Shown here piece by piece: positions 24,892 to 33,710 of a DNA stretch of 42,123 nt; position 1 is the stretch's first letter, and every line of letters begins with the position of its first letter. The notes below the pieces were generated by a model. The model was not told where the DNA came from. It did no database searches and was given only the letters and a program-made list of their open reading frames with translations. The stretch is from Roseibacillus ishigakijimensis (GTDB lineage: Bacteria; Verrucomicrobiota; Verrucomicrobiia; Verrucomicrobiales; Akkermansiaceae), in NCBI RefSeq assembly GCF_016595415.1, contig NZ_JAENIO010000037.1, positions 1-42,123 of the forward strand. Direction: 5' to 3'. A program made the translations under genes and the position numbers.

Positions 24892-25603
24892 TCTCTATGT
24901 CCCCCAGCAACAAATCCTGCCGCACGCGGAACTGGTTCATCTTCATCAACTCCAGGACCGCTAGAAAGGTCACGATGACCTCGGCCTTGGTCGTTGCCAT
25001 TTCGAAAAGGGTTTGAAAGCGGCGGCGGCCACCCGGTTGCAGCTCGGTGAGCAAAAACTCCACCTTGTCCGCCACGGTGAAACGGTCGTCGACGATCTGT
25101 CCGAAGTCATGCTCACTCTCGAAGCGCTTGAGAACTTTCTGAAAAGCCTGAATCAGATCAAAGATGGACAGCTCGGCCACCGGGTCGGTCTCCACCGGAG
25201 GGAGTTCGGGCCTCTCCGGCTGATGAGGAAAGTAGCCTTGCTGCTCCTCCTCGCGGCGGGCCAGGTAACCGGCCGCATCCTTGAACTTTTTGTATTCAAC
25301 GAGCTGGCGAATCAACTCCCAGCGCGGGTCATCCTCATCCCCTTCCTCTTCGGGCGGTTGCTCCTGCTTGGGCAAGAGGGTGCGGCTTTTCAAGTAAATC
25401 AGATTGGCCGCCATCACGATGAACTCGGAGGCCAAGTCAATATTGAGCATGCGGAAGGTATCGATGTAATCGAGATATTGTCGGGTGATCTTCTCGATGG
25501 ACACCTCGGTGATATCCAGCTCCTCCCTCTTAATCAGGTAAAGGAGAAGGTCCAGAGGGCCTTCGAAAATGTCCAATTTGACCTTGTAGTCGGTCTCTTC
25601 CAC
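24869..25603 (-). CDS. scpA: Segregation and condensation protein A
   Basis: ScpA is the kleisin subunit of the bacterial condensin with SMC and ScpB, needed for chromosome compaction and segregation. The 244-residue form (GTG start at 25603) begins just before the diagnostic N-terminal helix KLDIFEGPLDLLLYLIKREELDITEVSI. It continues with YLDYIDTFRMLNIDLASEFIVMAANLIYLKSRTLLP. The C-terminal winged-helix region holds VIVTFLAVLELMKMNQFRVRQ, followed by a typical acidic LGDIEIERR tail. The frame extends to a TTG at 25648. No scpB is adjacent; nadD follows with overlap. Confidence 0.95.
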   Translation of the reverse strand: MEETDYKVKLDIFEGPLDLLLYLIKREELDITEVSIEKITRQYLDYIDTFRMLNIDLASEFIVMAANLIYLKSRTLLPKQEQPPEEEGDEDDPRWELIRQLVEYKKFKDAAGYLARREEEQQGYFPHQPERPELPPVETDPVAELSIFDLIQAFQKVLKRFESEHDFGQIVDDRFTVADKVEFLLTELQPGGRRRFQTLFEMATTKAEVIVTFLAVLELMKMNQFRVRQDLLLGDIEIERRAES

Positions 25604-25723
25604 GGCGTTGTGGTAAGGGAGGAAATGGAGAGGGGCGAGGGAAATCAACCGTCACGGGAAGATAATTTGCGGGTTGGCAAGAAGGCCCTCAGAAGCTATC
25701 GCCTTCAGCAGCAGTTCCCGCTC

Positions 25724-27385
25724 ATGAAACCATCTGAAGAACGATTAGAAGAATTTAACGGTCGCGTGCGCGAATGGATCTCGAATCAAGGCATCGTTTT
25801 CCAACTGACTCATTCCGGATCAGTAGCTGGCAGCCACTCCTTCGTCCTCAGCGCTCTTCTTCGTCTCCTGCTCAGCGTCTTGCTCCTCACCTTGCTGGGA
25901 GCGCTGGCCTATGGTGGATTTCTCTACTGGAAAGCGACCGGAAGCGCCCTGCCAGAGGGCTTCGCGCGCGGAATGAGCAAGAGCTTGCAAGTCGACAAAG
26001 TGGAAGCGCGCGGCTTCACCCGCAACATGTCCAACGGGCGTTACCGCTCCTTCTTTGCCCAGGGCGGCCAGGAAAGTTTTTTCACCGGCCTCGAAGCCAG
26101 TGGCATCCGCTTCCCGATGAAGCCCACCGACGGGCTCTTTGGCCCTTGGCAAACCTCGACCCTCAGCATCAACAATCTATCCATCGCGCTCAAAGCCGGA
26201 GAAGCGGATGACGAGCGGGCTGCGCGCTCTTGGCAGGCCCTGTTCAACGAAAGCCAGAATTTCCAGTTCCAGGGTCTGGAAGCAAGCGCCGTCGACCTGA
26301 CTTGGGGCTACAACTCCCCCGCCAGCTGGGGTTCGATCCTGAACTCCAAGCTCGTCGCCAAGCGCGATGACTCCTCCTGGGACCTCACATTTGAAGGAGG
26401 CCTCTTTTCCCAGGGGATCTTCCGCGACTTCGAAATTGTCGAGCTGGAGGCCCGGCTGGAAAAAACGAGCGGCTTGACCATCTCGCGGGCAGAGCTCCGC
26501 CAGGGAGGCGGGACCTTCCGCTGGAGTGCCAAGACCACCAAGGGCGGGGCCAGCCCCGAGCTCACGATTGAAGGTGATTTCAGCAACCTTCCGCTTTCTT
26601 CATTCCTCCCCCAAGGTCTCCTTCCCTACGTTAATGGACAGATCAGCGGCACCTTGACTGGCAGTGGCTCCACCAACAGCTCGGATGGCCTGCGCTTCGA
26701 AATCTCAGCCCAACCCGGACAAGAAGGGCTCGCCCTCACCCGGGAATTCCCCATCCTCCTCCTCGTCAACCACCTCGACACCCAACGCAGCTATCGCAAG
26801 GTGACCTTCCAAGCGGGCTCCTTCCACCTCAGCACCAAGGGAAGCGAGCTCACTTTCTCCAAAATCGACCTAGCAGCCCAGGAAGAAAACTCGCTGGCTC
26901 CCTTACTTCTCTTCAAAGGAGACTTCATCGCCCGCCCCGCCACCAACGAGGACTTGGCCAAAGAGAGCATTGTCTTCCAAGCCGATCCGGCCGGAGAAAA
27001 CGGCTCCGCCGAGGAAGAGAACACCAACGCCATCAGTCTGCAGGCCCGTATCCAGCAGACCTTCCGTCAATCACAATTCGACAATCCCCACCAAGGACAC
27101 GTCATTCTCTCGGTTGACGACGAAGAGCAGGAAATCAAGCGCAATCGACTGGACCTCAAAGTTCGCCGCGAGTTCCGCTATCCCTTTGTCGTGGATGGGG
27201 AAGTGCAGCTGGCGGTCCCGGAAGACACCTTTGCCGAATACGGTCTGCTCCCGGGGGCTGGCGAGCAAGCGGAGGGCGACACCCTGCGCTGGATCTCCAT
27301 CCCCCTCGAAGGCCTCGTCAACGGAGCCTCGTCAGCCCTCGCCACCGAGTGGCAACGGACACTGCGCCGCGCCCGCGAGCAATAA
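25724..27385 (+). CDS. AsmA-like membrane-anchored envelope protein
   Basis: The 553-residue protein has a cytoplasmic head (residues 1-40), one strong membrane helix (about 41-68) and a large periplasmic part. That part is built of alternating short strands, such as GISLTI/SAELRQGGGTFRWSAKTTKG and LTIEGDFSNLPLSSFLP, the pattern seen in AsmA/TamB-like and DUF3971-type proteins. I do not recognise a specific family member. The ATG at 25724 is preferred because the longer open frame upstream is antisense to scpA. Its stop is 15 bp from the metF stop, convergent. A role in lipid transport or outer membrane homeostasis is inference from fold only. Confidence 0.7.
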   Translation: MKPSEERLEEFNGRVREWISNQGIVFQLTHSGSVAGSHSFVLSALLRLLLSVLLLTLLGALAYGGFLYWKATGSALPEGFARGMSKSLQVDKVEARGFTRNMSNGRYRSFFAQGGQESFFTGLEASGIRFPMKPTDGLFGPWQTSTLSINNLSIALKAGEADDERAARSWQALFNESQNFQFQGLEASAVDLTWGYNSPASWGSILNSKLVAKRDDSSWDLTFEGGLFSQGIFRDFEIVELEARLEKTSGLTISRAELRQGGGTFRWSAKTTKGGASPELTIEGDFSNLPLSSFLPQGLLPYVNGQISGTLTGSGSTNSSDGLRFEISAQPGQEGLALTREFPILLLVNHLDTQRSYRKVTFQAGSFHLSTKGSELTFSKIDLAAQEENSLAPLLLFKGDFIARPATNEDLAKESIVFQADPAGENGSAEEENTNAISLQARIQQTFRQSQFDNPHQGHVILSVDDEEQEIKRNRLDLKVRREFRYPFVVDGEVQLAVPEDTFAEYGLLPGAGEQAEGDTLRWISIPLEGLVNGASSALATEWQRTLRRAREQ

Positions 27386-27400
27386 ACACGACCGCTTTTC

Positions 27401-28279
27401 CTAGAGAGCAAGGCGATCCACGATCTGGAGGGTCGCCTGACTCTTGTTCAGGGTATAAAAGTGGATACCCGGGATGCCTTCCCGCAACAGCTCCTCACAC
27501 TGCGTGGTGGCGTAGTCCACCCCCAGTGACGTGATGTCATCGCCAGCCTCCTCCTGCAGGGCCCGCTGCAATTTGGCCGGAAAACGGGCTCCAGCGGCCA
27601 GCTCGGCCATCCGGACCATCCCCTTCCGCGAGGTCACCGGCATAACGCCGGCGATGATGGGCACATGAATGCCAGCCAGCTCACAACGATCCCGAAAGTC
27701 CAACAGATCGTGATTATCGAAAAAGAGCTGGGTGCAGATGTAGTCCGCTCCCGCATCAATCTTGGCCTTGAAGTAGTCCAATTCCTGCAAACGATTGGGC
27801 GTCTCCGGATGCCCTTCGGGAAAACCCGCCACCCCGATGCCAAAATGCGGACGGCTCAAGCCGCGATTGAACTCGGCAATGAACCGAACCAGATCAACCG
27901 CGTAGGGAAAGTCATCATCCTCGCGGCGGTAGCCCGAATCATTTTTGGGAGCATCGCCCCGCAAGGCGAGAATATTGCCCACCCCGGCTTCGGCATAACG
28001 GGTCAGGATCGCGTGAATTTCCTCCCGGGTATGCTTCACACAAGTGAGGTGGGGGACCGCTGGAATCGGAGTTTCCTGTAATATCCGCATCACGAGATCA
28101 TGGGTCAGGTCGCGAGTGGTGCCCCCCGCTCCATAAGTCACGCTGACAAAGGAGGGCTTCTTCACCGCGAGTTCCTGAATCACCTGAAACAAAGACTCCG
28201 CTCCAGCCTTGGTCTTAGGAGGAAAAAACTCGAAAGACAGGGAAGGCTGGTTGGCAGCTAGCAAGTCGTTGATGTGCAC
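27401..28279 (-). CDS. metF: Methylenetetrahydrofolate reductase
   Basis: MetF reduces 5,10-methylene-THF to 5-methyl-THF with FADH2/NADH, supplying the methyl group for methionine. The 292-residue TIM-barrel protein has SFEFFPPKTKAG (catalytic Glu in the FEFFPP motif), FVSVTYGAGGTTRD, HLTCVKHTREEI, ILALRGDAP, YICTQLFFDN and IPIIAGVMPV in the expected order. The GTG at 28279 just before the HIND segment is preferred; a TTG at 28315 extends the frame. It diverges from the EF-hand gene across about 86 bp. Confidence 0.96.
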   Translation of the reverse strand: MHINDLLAANQPSLSFEFFPPKTKAGAESLFQVIQELAVKKPSFVSVTYGAGGTTRDLTHDLVMRILQETPIPAVPHLTCVKHTREEIHAILTRYAEAGVGNILALRGDAPKNDSGYRREDDDFPYAVDLVRFIAEFNRGLSRPHFGIGVAGFPEGHPETPNRLQELDYFKAKIDAGADYICTQLFFDNHDLLDFRDRCELAGIHVPIIAGVMPVTSRKGMVRMAELAAGARFPAKLQRALQEEAGDDITSLGVDYATTQCEELLREGIPGIHFYTLNKSQATLQIVDRLAL

Positions 28280-28365
28280 GCCCAGCTCTCTAGAGTGATT
28301 TCGGGGCCAAAACAACCGCTAATAAGATCGCGACTTTTCCCTCGTGGGCTGGTTGCATCACGGCG

Positions 28366-29145
28366 ATGAAGACCATCCTGCTCAGCACCACCCTCCTCGC
28401 CTTGACGGCGGCGGCCTCGGCCGAAGGAGATCCCCGGCACAAGCATCACCCCCAGCCCGACTCTCCGCAAAAGGACTTCGTCCACCAGTTTCTCAGCAAG
28501 TATGACACCAATCAGGACGGCGTCCTGAGCCAAGAAGAGTTTGCCGCCAATCCCAAGTTGGAAAAAGCCAGCCCCGAGCAACGGGAAGCCCTTTTCAACC
28601 GCATCGACAAAAACGATGACGGGATGCTCCAGCCCAATGAGCTCCATCCGCCGAAGTCCCATCGTCGCGACCGGCGCCCGAAGTGGCTGGAACGGGGCCC
28701 GGTGGATTACGACACCTTCGCTCGACAGGAGCGGGTGCAAAAGCTGCCGGAGGAAAAACGGCGCGCCCTCTTTGAGCGCCTTGACCGGAACAAAGACGGC
28801 CTCTTGAGCCGGGAAGACATGCCCGACCACGACCGCCGGGCACACGGCCCCGATCGAAAGGAGATTTTCCGCAAAATGGACCAGAATGAAGACGGAGGCC
28901 TCGACTTCACCGAATTCTTCGCCGCGCCTCTCATCAAGAAACTGGGGGAAGACGCGGCCGAGGATCGCTTTGAAGCGCTCGACCAGGACGGGGATCTCAG
29001 CCTCTCCCCGCCAGAATTCTTTGCGGAATGGGACAAGCGCTCGGAAAGCCGGGGAGAGGGCAAACCTCCTCGTGACGGTGACAAAAAAGGCCGCCCCCCG
29101 CACCAAAGGGATGGGGAACGGCCTGACAAAAAGAAGGAGTCCTGA
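28366..29145 (+). CDS. Secreted EF-hand calcium-binding protein
   Basis: The 259-residue protein has a signal peptide (residues 1-19) and five EF-hand loops: 47-58 (DTNQDGVLSQEE), 81-92 (DKNDDGMLQPNE), 140-151 (DRNKDGLLSRED), 172-183 (DQNEDGGLDFTE) and 206-217 (DQDGDLSLSPPE). The first four have the D-x-N-x-D-G core; the fifth is shifted, with Gly at loop position 4. A histidine-rich patch follows the signal peptide (HKHHPQ) and the last 30 residues are strongly basic and acidic in turn. EF-hand exported proteins of this sort are common in Verrucomicrobia and Planctomycetes. It ends 9 bp from the convergent pgi gene. Confidence 0.88.
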   Translation: MKTILLSTTLLALTAAASAEGDPRHKHHPQPDSPQKDFVHQFLSKYDTNQDGVLSQEEFAANPKLEKASPEQREALFNRIDKNDDGMLQPNELHPPKSHRRDRRPKWLERGPVDYDTFARQERVQKLPEEKRRALFERLDRNKDGLLSREDMPDHDRRAHGPDRKEIFRKMDQNEDGGLDFTEFFAAPLIKKLGEDAAEDRFEALDQDGDLSLSPPEFFAEWDKRSESRGEGKPPRDGDKKGRPPHQRDGERPDKKKES

Positions 29146-29154
29146 AGGAGGCTA

Positions 29155-30699
29155 CTACTTGGAGAATTGGTCGAGGGCGGCAGTCGCCCCCAGCGTTTGG
29201 CTTGCCCGCCCGCTGCCCGCGAGGTGGGTGAGGCAATGGTAGACGGCCTCCTCATCACCACCGGTCTTGGCGGCAATATCGCTCGCCGTGGCCGGCTCCG
29301 CAGTGAGGGCGGCCGCCACTTTCTTGAGGAGTTCGAGGAAGACTCCCGCCGCCTTTTTACCAGCTTCGACTCCCGGCTGGTGATAGGCGTTGATGTTGAC
29401 CAAGGAGGCATAGAAACTGACCGCTCGCTCAAAGAGGGCGATGAGTTGGCCAACGGTGTGAGGAGTGACCTCCGGAATGGACAGGGTGAGGGAGTGGCGA
29501 CCGTTTTCGTAAAGCGCGCTCCGGGTTCCGCGCAGGAATCCCTGCAAAAAGTCTCCGGAGGTCACCCCTTCCTCCACTTCGATGGACTCGCCATCACGCG
29601 GCTTGCGAACCTCGATGAAGACCGCGAAGAAGTTGTGCACGCCATCGCGCAGCTGCTGCACATAGGCATGCTGGTCGGTCGAGCCCTTGTTGCCGTAGAC
29701 CGCCAGTCCCTGGTGAACGACGTTACCCTCGAGATCGAGCTCCTTGCCCAATGACTCCATCACCAACTGCTGAAGATACTTGGACATCAGGAGGAGAGAA
29801 TCCTTGTAGGGAAGGACGACCATATCCTTTTCCCCTTTGCCGTTGCCCTCATGATACCAAGCGAGGGCCATTTCCATCGCCGCATTGTCGTCCTCCTGAC
29901 GAGTGCGCTCATCCATGGCGGCGGCACCAGCGAGGAAGTCGTCGATATCGATGCCTTGCAGAGCCATGGGCACCAGCCCCACCGTGGACATCACCGAGGT
30001 GCGCCCCCCGACCCAGTCCTCCATGGGAAAAGTCGTCAAAAAGCCTTGTTCCTGGGCAAAGTTGAAGAGCTTGGAGCCTTCGCCAGTGATGGCGACCGCG
30101 TGTTGGGCAAAATTGAGACCCTGGCTTTCGTAGGCCGCCTTGGCCTCCAGCATGCCATTGCGAGTCTCGGGCGTGCCGCCGGACTTGGAAATGACAATGG
30201 CGAGAGTCTTGTCCAAATCGGTGCCGATTTCCTGCAAAGTGCGGTCGATACCCGCCGGGTCGGTGTTGTCGAAGAAGTAGGTTTTGACCGGGGAGGCCGC
30301 ACCCAGAGCCTCCACGATGAACTGGGGACCGAGAGCCGATCCCCCGATGCCGATGATGAGAACGTTCTGAAAGTGGGAGCCGCCGGGAGCCTTCACTTCA
30401 CCCGCATGAACCTGGGCCGCAAACGCCTTGAGCGCGGCCAGGGGCTCGGTGATTTGCTTGCGCAGCTCGTCGTTGGGAGCCAGCGCGGCATTGCGGAGCC
30501 AGTAATGGCCCACCATGCGGCCCTCGTCGGGGTTGGCGATTTCCCCCGCTTCCAGCGCTTTCATATCCGCATAAGCTTTGCTGATCTTTCCGCTCATCTC
30601 TCCTCGAAAGGAAGAGGGAATATCCATACGGGAGAGATCGAGACTCAGTCCCAGATCAGGGTAACGGAGGAGGCTTTCGCTATAGCTTTCGAATGACAT
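29155..30699 (-). CDS. pgi: Glucose-6-phosphate isomerase
   Basis: Pgi interconverts glucose-6-phosphate and fructose-6-phosphate in glycolysis and gluconeogenesis. The 514-residue protein shows GIGGSALGP, the [13 protein letters not shown] phosphate-binding loop, and [14 protein letters not shown]. Further conserved stretches are [15 protein letters not shown]-type ([11 protein letters not shown]) and [14 protein letters not shown] near the C-terminus. A C-terminal extension of about 50 residues ([18 protein letters not shown]...) resembles the helical tail of cyanobacterial and plastid Pgi. It follows apt after a 5-bp gap on the same strand, so the two are cotranscribed. Confidence 0.95.
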   Translation of the reverse strand: MSFESYSESLLRYPDLGLSLDLSRMDIPSSFRGEMSGKISKAYADMKALEAGEIANPDEGRMVGHYWLRNAALAPNDELRKQITEPLAALKAFAAQVHAGEVKAPGGSHFQNVLIIGIGGSALGPQFIVEALGAASPVKTYFFDNTDPAGIDRTLQEIGTDLDKTLAIVISKSGGTPETRNGMLEAKAAYESQGLNFAQHAVAITGEGSKLFNFAQEQGFLTTFPMEDWVGGRTSVMSTVGLVPMALQGIDIDDFLAGAAAMDERTRQEDDNAAMEMALAWYHEGNGKGEKDMVVLPYKDSLLLMSKYLQQLVMESLGKELDLEGNVVHQGLAVYGNKGSTDQHAYVQQLRDGVHNFFAVFIEVRKPRDGESIEVEEGVTSGDFLQGFLRGTRSALYENGRHSLTLSIPEVTPHTVGQLIALFERAVSFYASLVNINAYHQPGVEAGKKAAGVFLELLKKVAAALTAEPATASDIAAKTGGDEEAVYHCLTHLAGSGRASQTLGATAALDQFSK

Positions 30700-30704
30700 A
30701 TCGT

Positions 30705-31229
30705 TTAGTATTTGAGAAGAGAATGAATAGGAGCAGAGCCCAGCTTGTCCCGGCCCTGGAGAGCTTGCAGCTCGATTAAAAAGGAGATGGCAACGAGGTC
30801 AGCCTCGAGCGCGCGCAACAATTTGACCGCCGCGGCCGCCGTGCCACCGGTGGCCAACAAATCATCCACGAGAAGGACTTTCTCGCCAGGCTGAATGGCA
30901 TCTTCGTGAATCTCAACCACGCTCTCACCATATTCCAACGTGTAAGCCATCTTTTGCGTGGTCCAGGGCAGCTTGCCTTCTTTGCGAACGGGCACAAAAC
31001 CGGTTCCGAGGAGGTGAGCCACTCCTGCGGCAAAGATGAATCCGCGGGCATCAATACCGACCACCTTGTCAACACGCTGACCACCAGCAGTCTCAGCCAG
31101 CAGCTCGAGACAGCCTTTGAAGAGTCGGGCATCTCCCAAGACAGGGGTGATGTCCTTAAAAACGATCCCCGGCTTGGGGAAATCGGGCACATCCCGCACC
31201 GCAGCCTCAAGTTCTTGCACAGTTGCCAT
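30705..31229 (-). CDS. apt: Adenine phosphoribosyltransferase
   Basis: Apt salvages adenine to AMP with PRPP. The 174-residue protein, normal for the family, has IPDFP-type start ([18 protein letters not shown]), [34 protein letters not shown] and the PRPP-binding [18 protein letters not shown]. The ATG at 31229 is preferred; a further in-frame start at 31265 would add 12 residues not expected in the family. pgi follows after 5 bp. Confidence 0.96.
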   Translation of the reverse strand: MATVQELEAAVRDVPDFPKPGIVFKDITPVLGDARLFKGCLELLAETAGGQRVDKVVGIDARGFIFAAGVAHLLGTGFVPVRKEGKLPWTTQKMAYTLEYGESVVEIHEDAIQPGEKVLLVDDLLATGGTAAAAVKLLRALEADLVAISFLIELQALQGRDKLGSAPIHSLLKY

Positions 31230-31412
31230 AGGAGAAAGAGAACACATTCCGGGGAGACTTGGCACTCAAATTCCGCTCATTCCCAGCCATTCCCCGATTC
31301 ATCATGATTCCGTGCCATCGACCGCCACTGAGCACCCCTCAACCCAAAAACAGCCTTCCCCCTCTTCTCCCGTCAGGCGAAAGAAAGGAAAGGCTATGAT
31401 CTTCGCCTTGAG

Positions 31413-32702
31413 TTATTTCACCGAGATCAAGCCGTAGGCTCCAATCTCGGGAAGACCTCCTCCGTAGAGGCCGACTTTCTCAAGGGTATCCTCTGCGCCA
31501 ACTTTGAGAACCAGCACCTCACCAGAATTGCCAATCAGCTGATTGAGGTATTTGCCATCGGAATTCAGGTAAAGATCACTGAAGAAAAGAGTTTCCTTCT
31601 CATCCTTGAAAGTGGCCTCATCGCGCAGCGTCAAGGTTCCCTCATCCCCGATTTGGTAGGAAGAAAGGGAACTGGAAAGGGCATTGGCCGCCCAGAGAGT
31701 ATCGCCATCGGCCGAAATTTCGACCCAGCAATTGGCGATTTGCCCCCCCTCCTGCTCCTTCCCGGTCAGCACATCTCCGGAAACCAACTTGATTTTCCCC
31801 TCCGAATCAATCAGGTAGGAGGATGTCGAACTCGTCTGCCAAGAATAGAGAGGGGCCTGAGGCACCTTGCCCTCCTCCTTGCGAAGCTCACCCTGATTAT
31901 TGAGGAAACGGGCTTCTGAAACCAAGACCACGGTGCTCTCCCCTTTTTGGACCAGATCGAAGCCCACCGGAATGGCCAACCAACGCCCCTCCTCCTTCGC
32001 ATGAGGGGAAGCGACTTGTGACACCGGCTCTTGGGAAAGACGGCCTTCTTTGCCGACGGCAAACACCTTGACCAATCCAGTCACCAATTCGTCCACCACG
32101 AGGTGCTTTCCATCGGGGGTGAAGGCCACACAAGAAGGGCGAGCCCCCAAATCCCGGATAGAATCCTCAATCGGGCTCAATTTCCCATCGCTATCAATCC
32201 GGAAGCCAGAAAGGTTGCCGGTAAAGGGAGGAGGAGTGGGGCCTTTTCCTGCGCTCGCCACATAGACCAGGTCACCGGAAACCGCGATACTGAGGGGATG
32301 GGCTGCCGCCGCCTTGACCGTGCTGACCGCCTCCAGTTGATAATCCTTTCCAACGGCGAGAGAACTCACCGTGCCATCACCCGAATTGACCACAAGCAAG
32401 AACCGGTCATCCGGGGTTTTGAACAAACCGTAGGCTGAAATGAGAGGATCGATGCCATCCGCCAAGGGATGGGTCGCATCATAGCCCCCATCGAAGATCT
32501 CCATTTTTCCGGTTCCCTTACCGCCAGTTTCAAATTCTCCGATCTTTTCGAGGGAGCCGTCTTCTTGTTGAGCGAACCCCACCAGAGTATTCCCTTCCGC
32601 CTTATTGGAAGCCACATAAAGGGCATCAGCTTGCACAGAGCCTACCGTTCCTAGCAAGCTCGCAGTCAACAAGCCCCAACCAAAATTGTTTTTCGTTTTC
32701 AT
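31413..32702 (-). CDS. Secreted lactonase-fold beta-propeller protein
   Basis: The 429-residue protein has a signal peptide (cleavage near VQA-D, residue about 25). A repeat-rich body follows, with short blades such as LYVASNKAEGNTLVGF, FLLVVNSGDGTVSSLAVG, HPLSIAVSGDLVYVASAG, ARPSCVAFTPDGKHLVVDELVTGLVKVFAV and TLWAANALSSSLSSYQI. These match the 6-phosphogluconolactonase/YVTN-like seven-bladed propeller family, but the signal peptide excludes a cytosolic pentose-phosphate role. It follows the cytochrome P460 gene after 79 bp on the same strand. Function unknown; it may bind or accompany the P460. Confidence 0.82.
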   Translation of the reverse strand: MKTKNNFGWGLLTASLLGTVGSVQADALYVASNKAEGNTLVGFAQQEDGSLEKIGEFETGGKGTGKMEIFDGGYDATHPLADGIDPLISAYGLFKTPDDRFLLVVNSGDGTVSSLAVGKDYQLEAVSTVKAAAAHPLSIAVSGDLVYVASAGKGPTPPPFTGNLSGFRIDSDGKLSPIEDSIRDLGARPSCVAFTPDGKHLVVDELVTGLVKVFAVGKEGRLSQEPVSQVASPHAKEEGRWLAIPVGFDLVQKGESTVVLVSEARFLNNQGELRKEEGKVPQAPLYSWQTSSTSSYLIDSEGKIKLVSGDVLTGKEQEGGQIANCWVEISADGDTLWAANALSSSLSSYQIGDEGTLTLRDEATFKDEKETLFFSDLYLNSDGKYLNQLIGNSGEVLVLKVGAEDTLEKVGLYGGGLPEIGAYGLISVK

Positions 32703-32781
32703 CGTTCTTTAGATTAATGACGAGTCTAATTCTCAGAATAGAGAGAGAGAACACCCGTCGTGAACAGAATCAATATTTGAC

Positions 32782-33420
32782 CTAGAAAGGCCGCTCGGAT
32801 GTTTCTTCTGGGTTACCCTCGCCATACCCCTTAGCCGCCCGCATCACGGGATAGTATTGGGTAAAGACGAAGTCATCTTGGGCCACCGCATCATGACAAG
32901 CGTTACAAGCCGCTGCCGGGAAAGGCTTGGCCAACTCCTTGAGCTCTTTCGCCACAAGGTCAGTAAAGCTGAAATACGCCCAATTCCCGGGCTCATCGGG
33001 GAAGTGTTCGCTGCTCTTGATAGTCGCCTCCAATCCCACGAACTCGCCCATAAAGTAGCCGGCACCGCTCGCGGCTGCTTTACTCCCCACGCTCACCATC
33101 TCCTTGACGATGATGGTGCCATCCCGAAACTTACCTGTCTCCTTGTATTCCTTGAAGCTAACCGGGTCGATGTAAACGTTATGAAACTCGGGAAAAGTCG
33201 CCTTCCCATTATTCATGTCATTGGGAGTCAGCGGAGTTCCCATAAATACCCATTCCCGGAATGCTTTGGGCCGTTCCAAATTTCCCTCCCCATCGATGGT
33301 GAAAAAATTCCGGGAACCCGTTTCATTCTCAGTAGCCTCTTCCTTGGCGTCATCTCCATAGGAAATCCCCAGGCTGATTAAAGGGACGAGGGCTGCAATT
33401 GCTAATAATTTTTTTTTCAT
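32782..33420 (-). CDS. Cytochrome P460 family periplasmic heme protein
   Basis: The 212-residue exported protein has a signal peptide (residues about 1-22). Its P460 domain holds WVFMGTPLTPNDMN, FPEFHNVYIDP, KETGKFRDGTIIVKEM, NWAYFSF, and a single heme-attachment motif CNACH at 172-176, followed by DDFVFTQYYPVMR, all characteristic of the family. Characterised members either oxidise hydroxylamine/NO (with a Lys-heme cross-link) or are cytochrome c'-beta-like NO-binding proteins. The cross-linking lysine cannot be assigned reliably here. It is the first gene of a probable two-gene unit with the beta-propeller gene and diverges from the GH97 gene. Confidence 0.88.
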   Translation of the reverse strand: MKKKLLAIAALVPLISLGISYGDDAKEEATENETGSRNFFTIDGEGNLERPKAFREWVFMGTPLTPNDMNNGKATFPEFHNVYIDPVSFKEYKETGKFRDGTIIVKEMVSVGSKAAASGAGYFMGEFVGLEATIKSSEHFPDEPGNWAYFSFTDLVAKELKELAKPFPAAACNACHDAVAQDDFVFTQYYPVMRAAKGYGEGNPEETSERPF

Positions 33421-33710
33421 GGTTTTCAGTCTTTTGTGACTCCCTCTCCAAATCCCAGAAGCCAGGACTCAAAAAGGAGACATCTTCTCCTAACATCCCT
33501 TCTTCGATTTTTCAGCAATTTTTATTAATTATTTTAGTGATTTTTTATTTTTTGAGCTCCGGACACTGAATCGAAGCGATTAAAAATTCACTTATTTCCC
33601 TGAAAATAAATACCACAAACAATTCAGCTGCTAAATTGGGAAACCTGAATTAGAGATGAAAAATGGAAGATCTGAAGACCACCCCTCGATACTGATGAGT
33701 CTCCATCACC
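33421..33710. other. AT-rich divergent intergenic region
   Basis: This 290-bp gap separates the divergent P460 and GH97 genes and must contain both promoters. It is the most AT-rich stretch of the window, notably a T-run region at about 33520-33560 and an AT-rich tract to about 33640. I cannot single out -35/-10 boxes with confidence, and see no gene in it. Confidence 0.6.

Noticed and set aside
25013-25723. An N-terminal 237-residue extension of the AsmA-like protein.
   Set aside because: It is antisense to scpA, whose protein is strongly conserved; the ATG at 25724 followed by a membrane segment is the sensible start.
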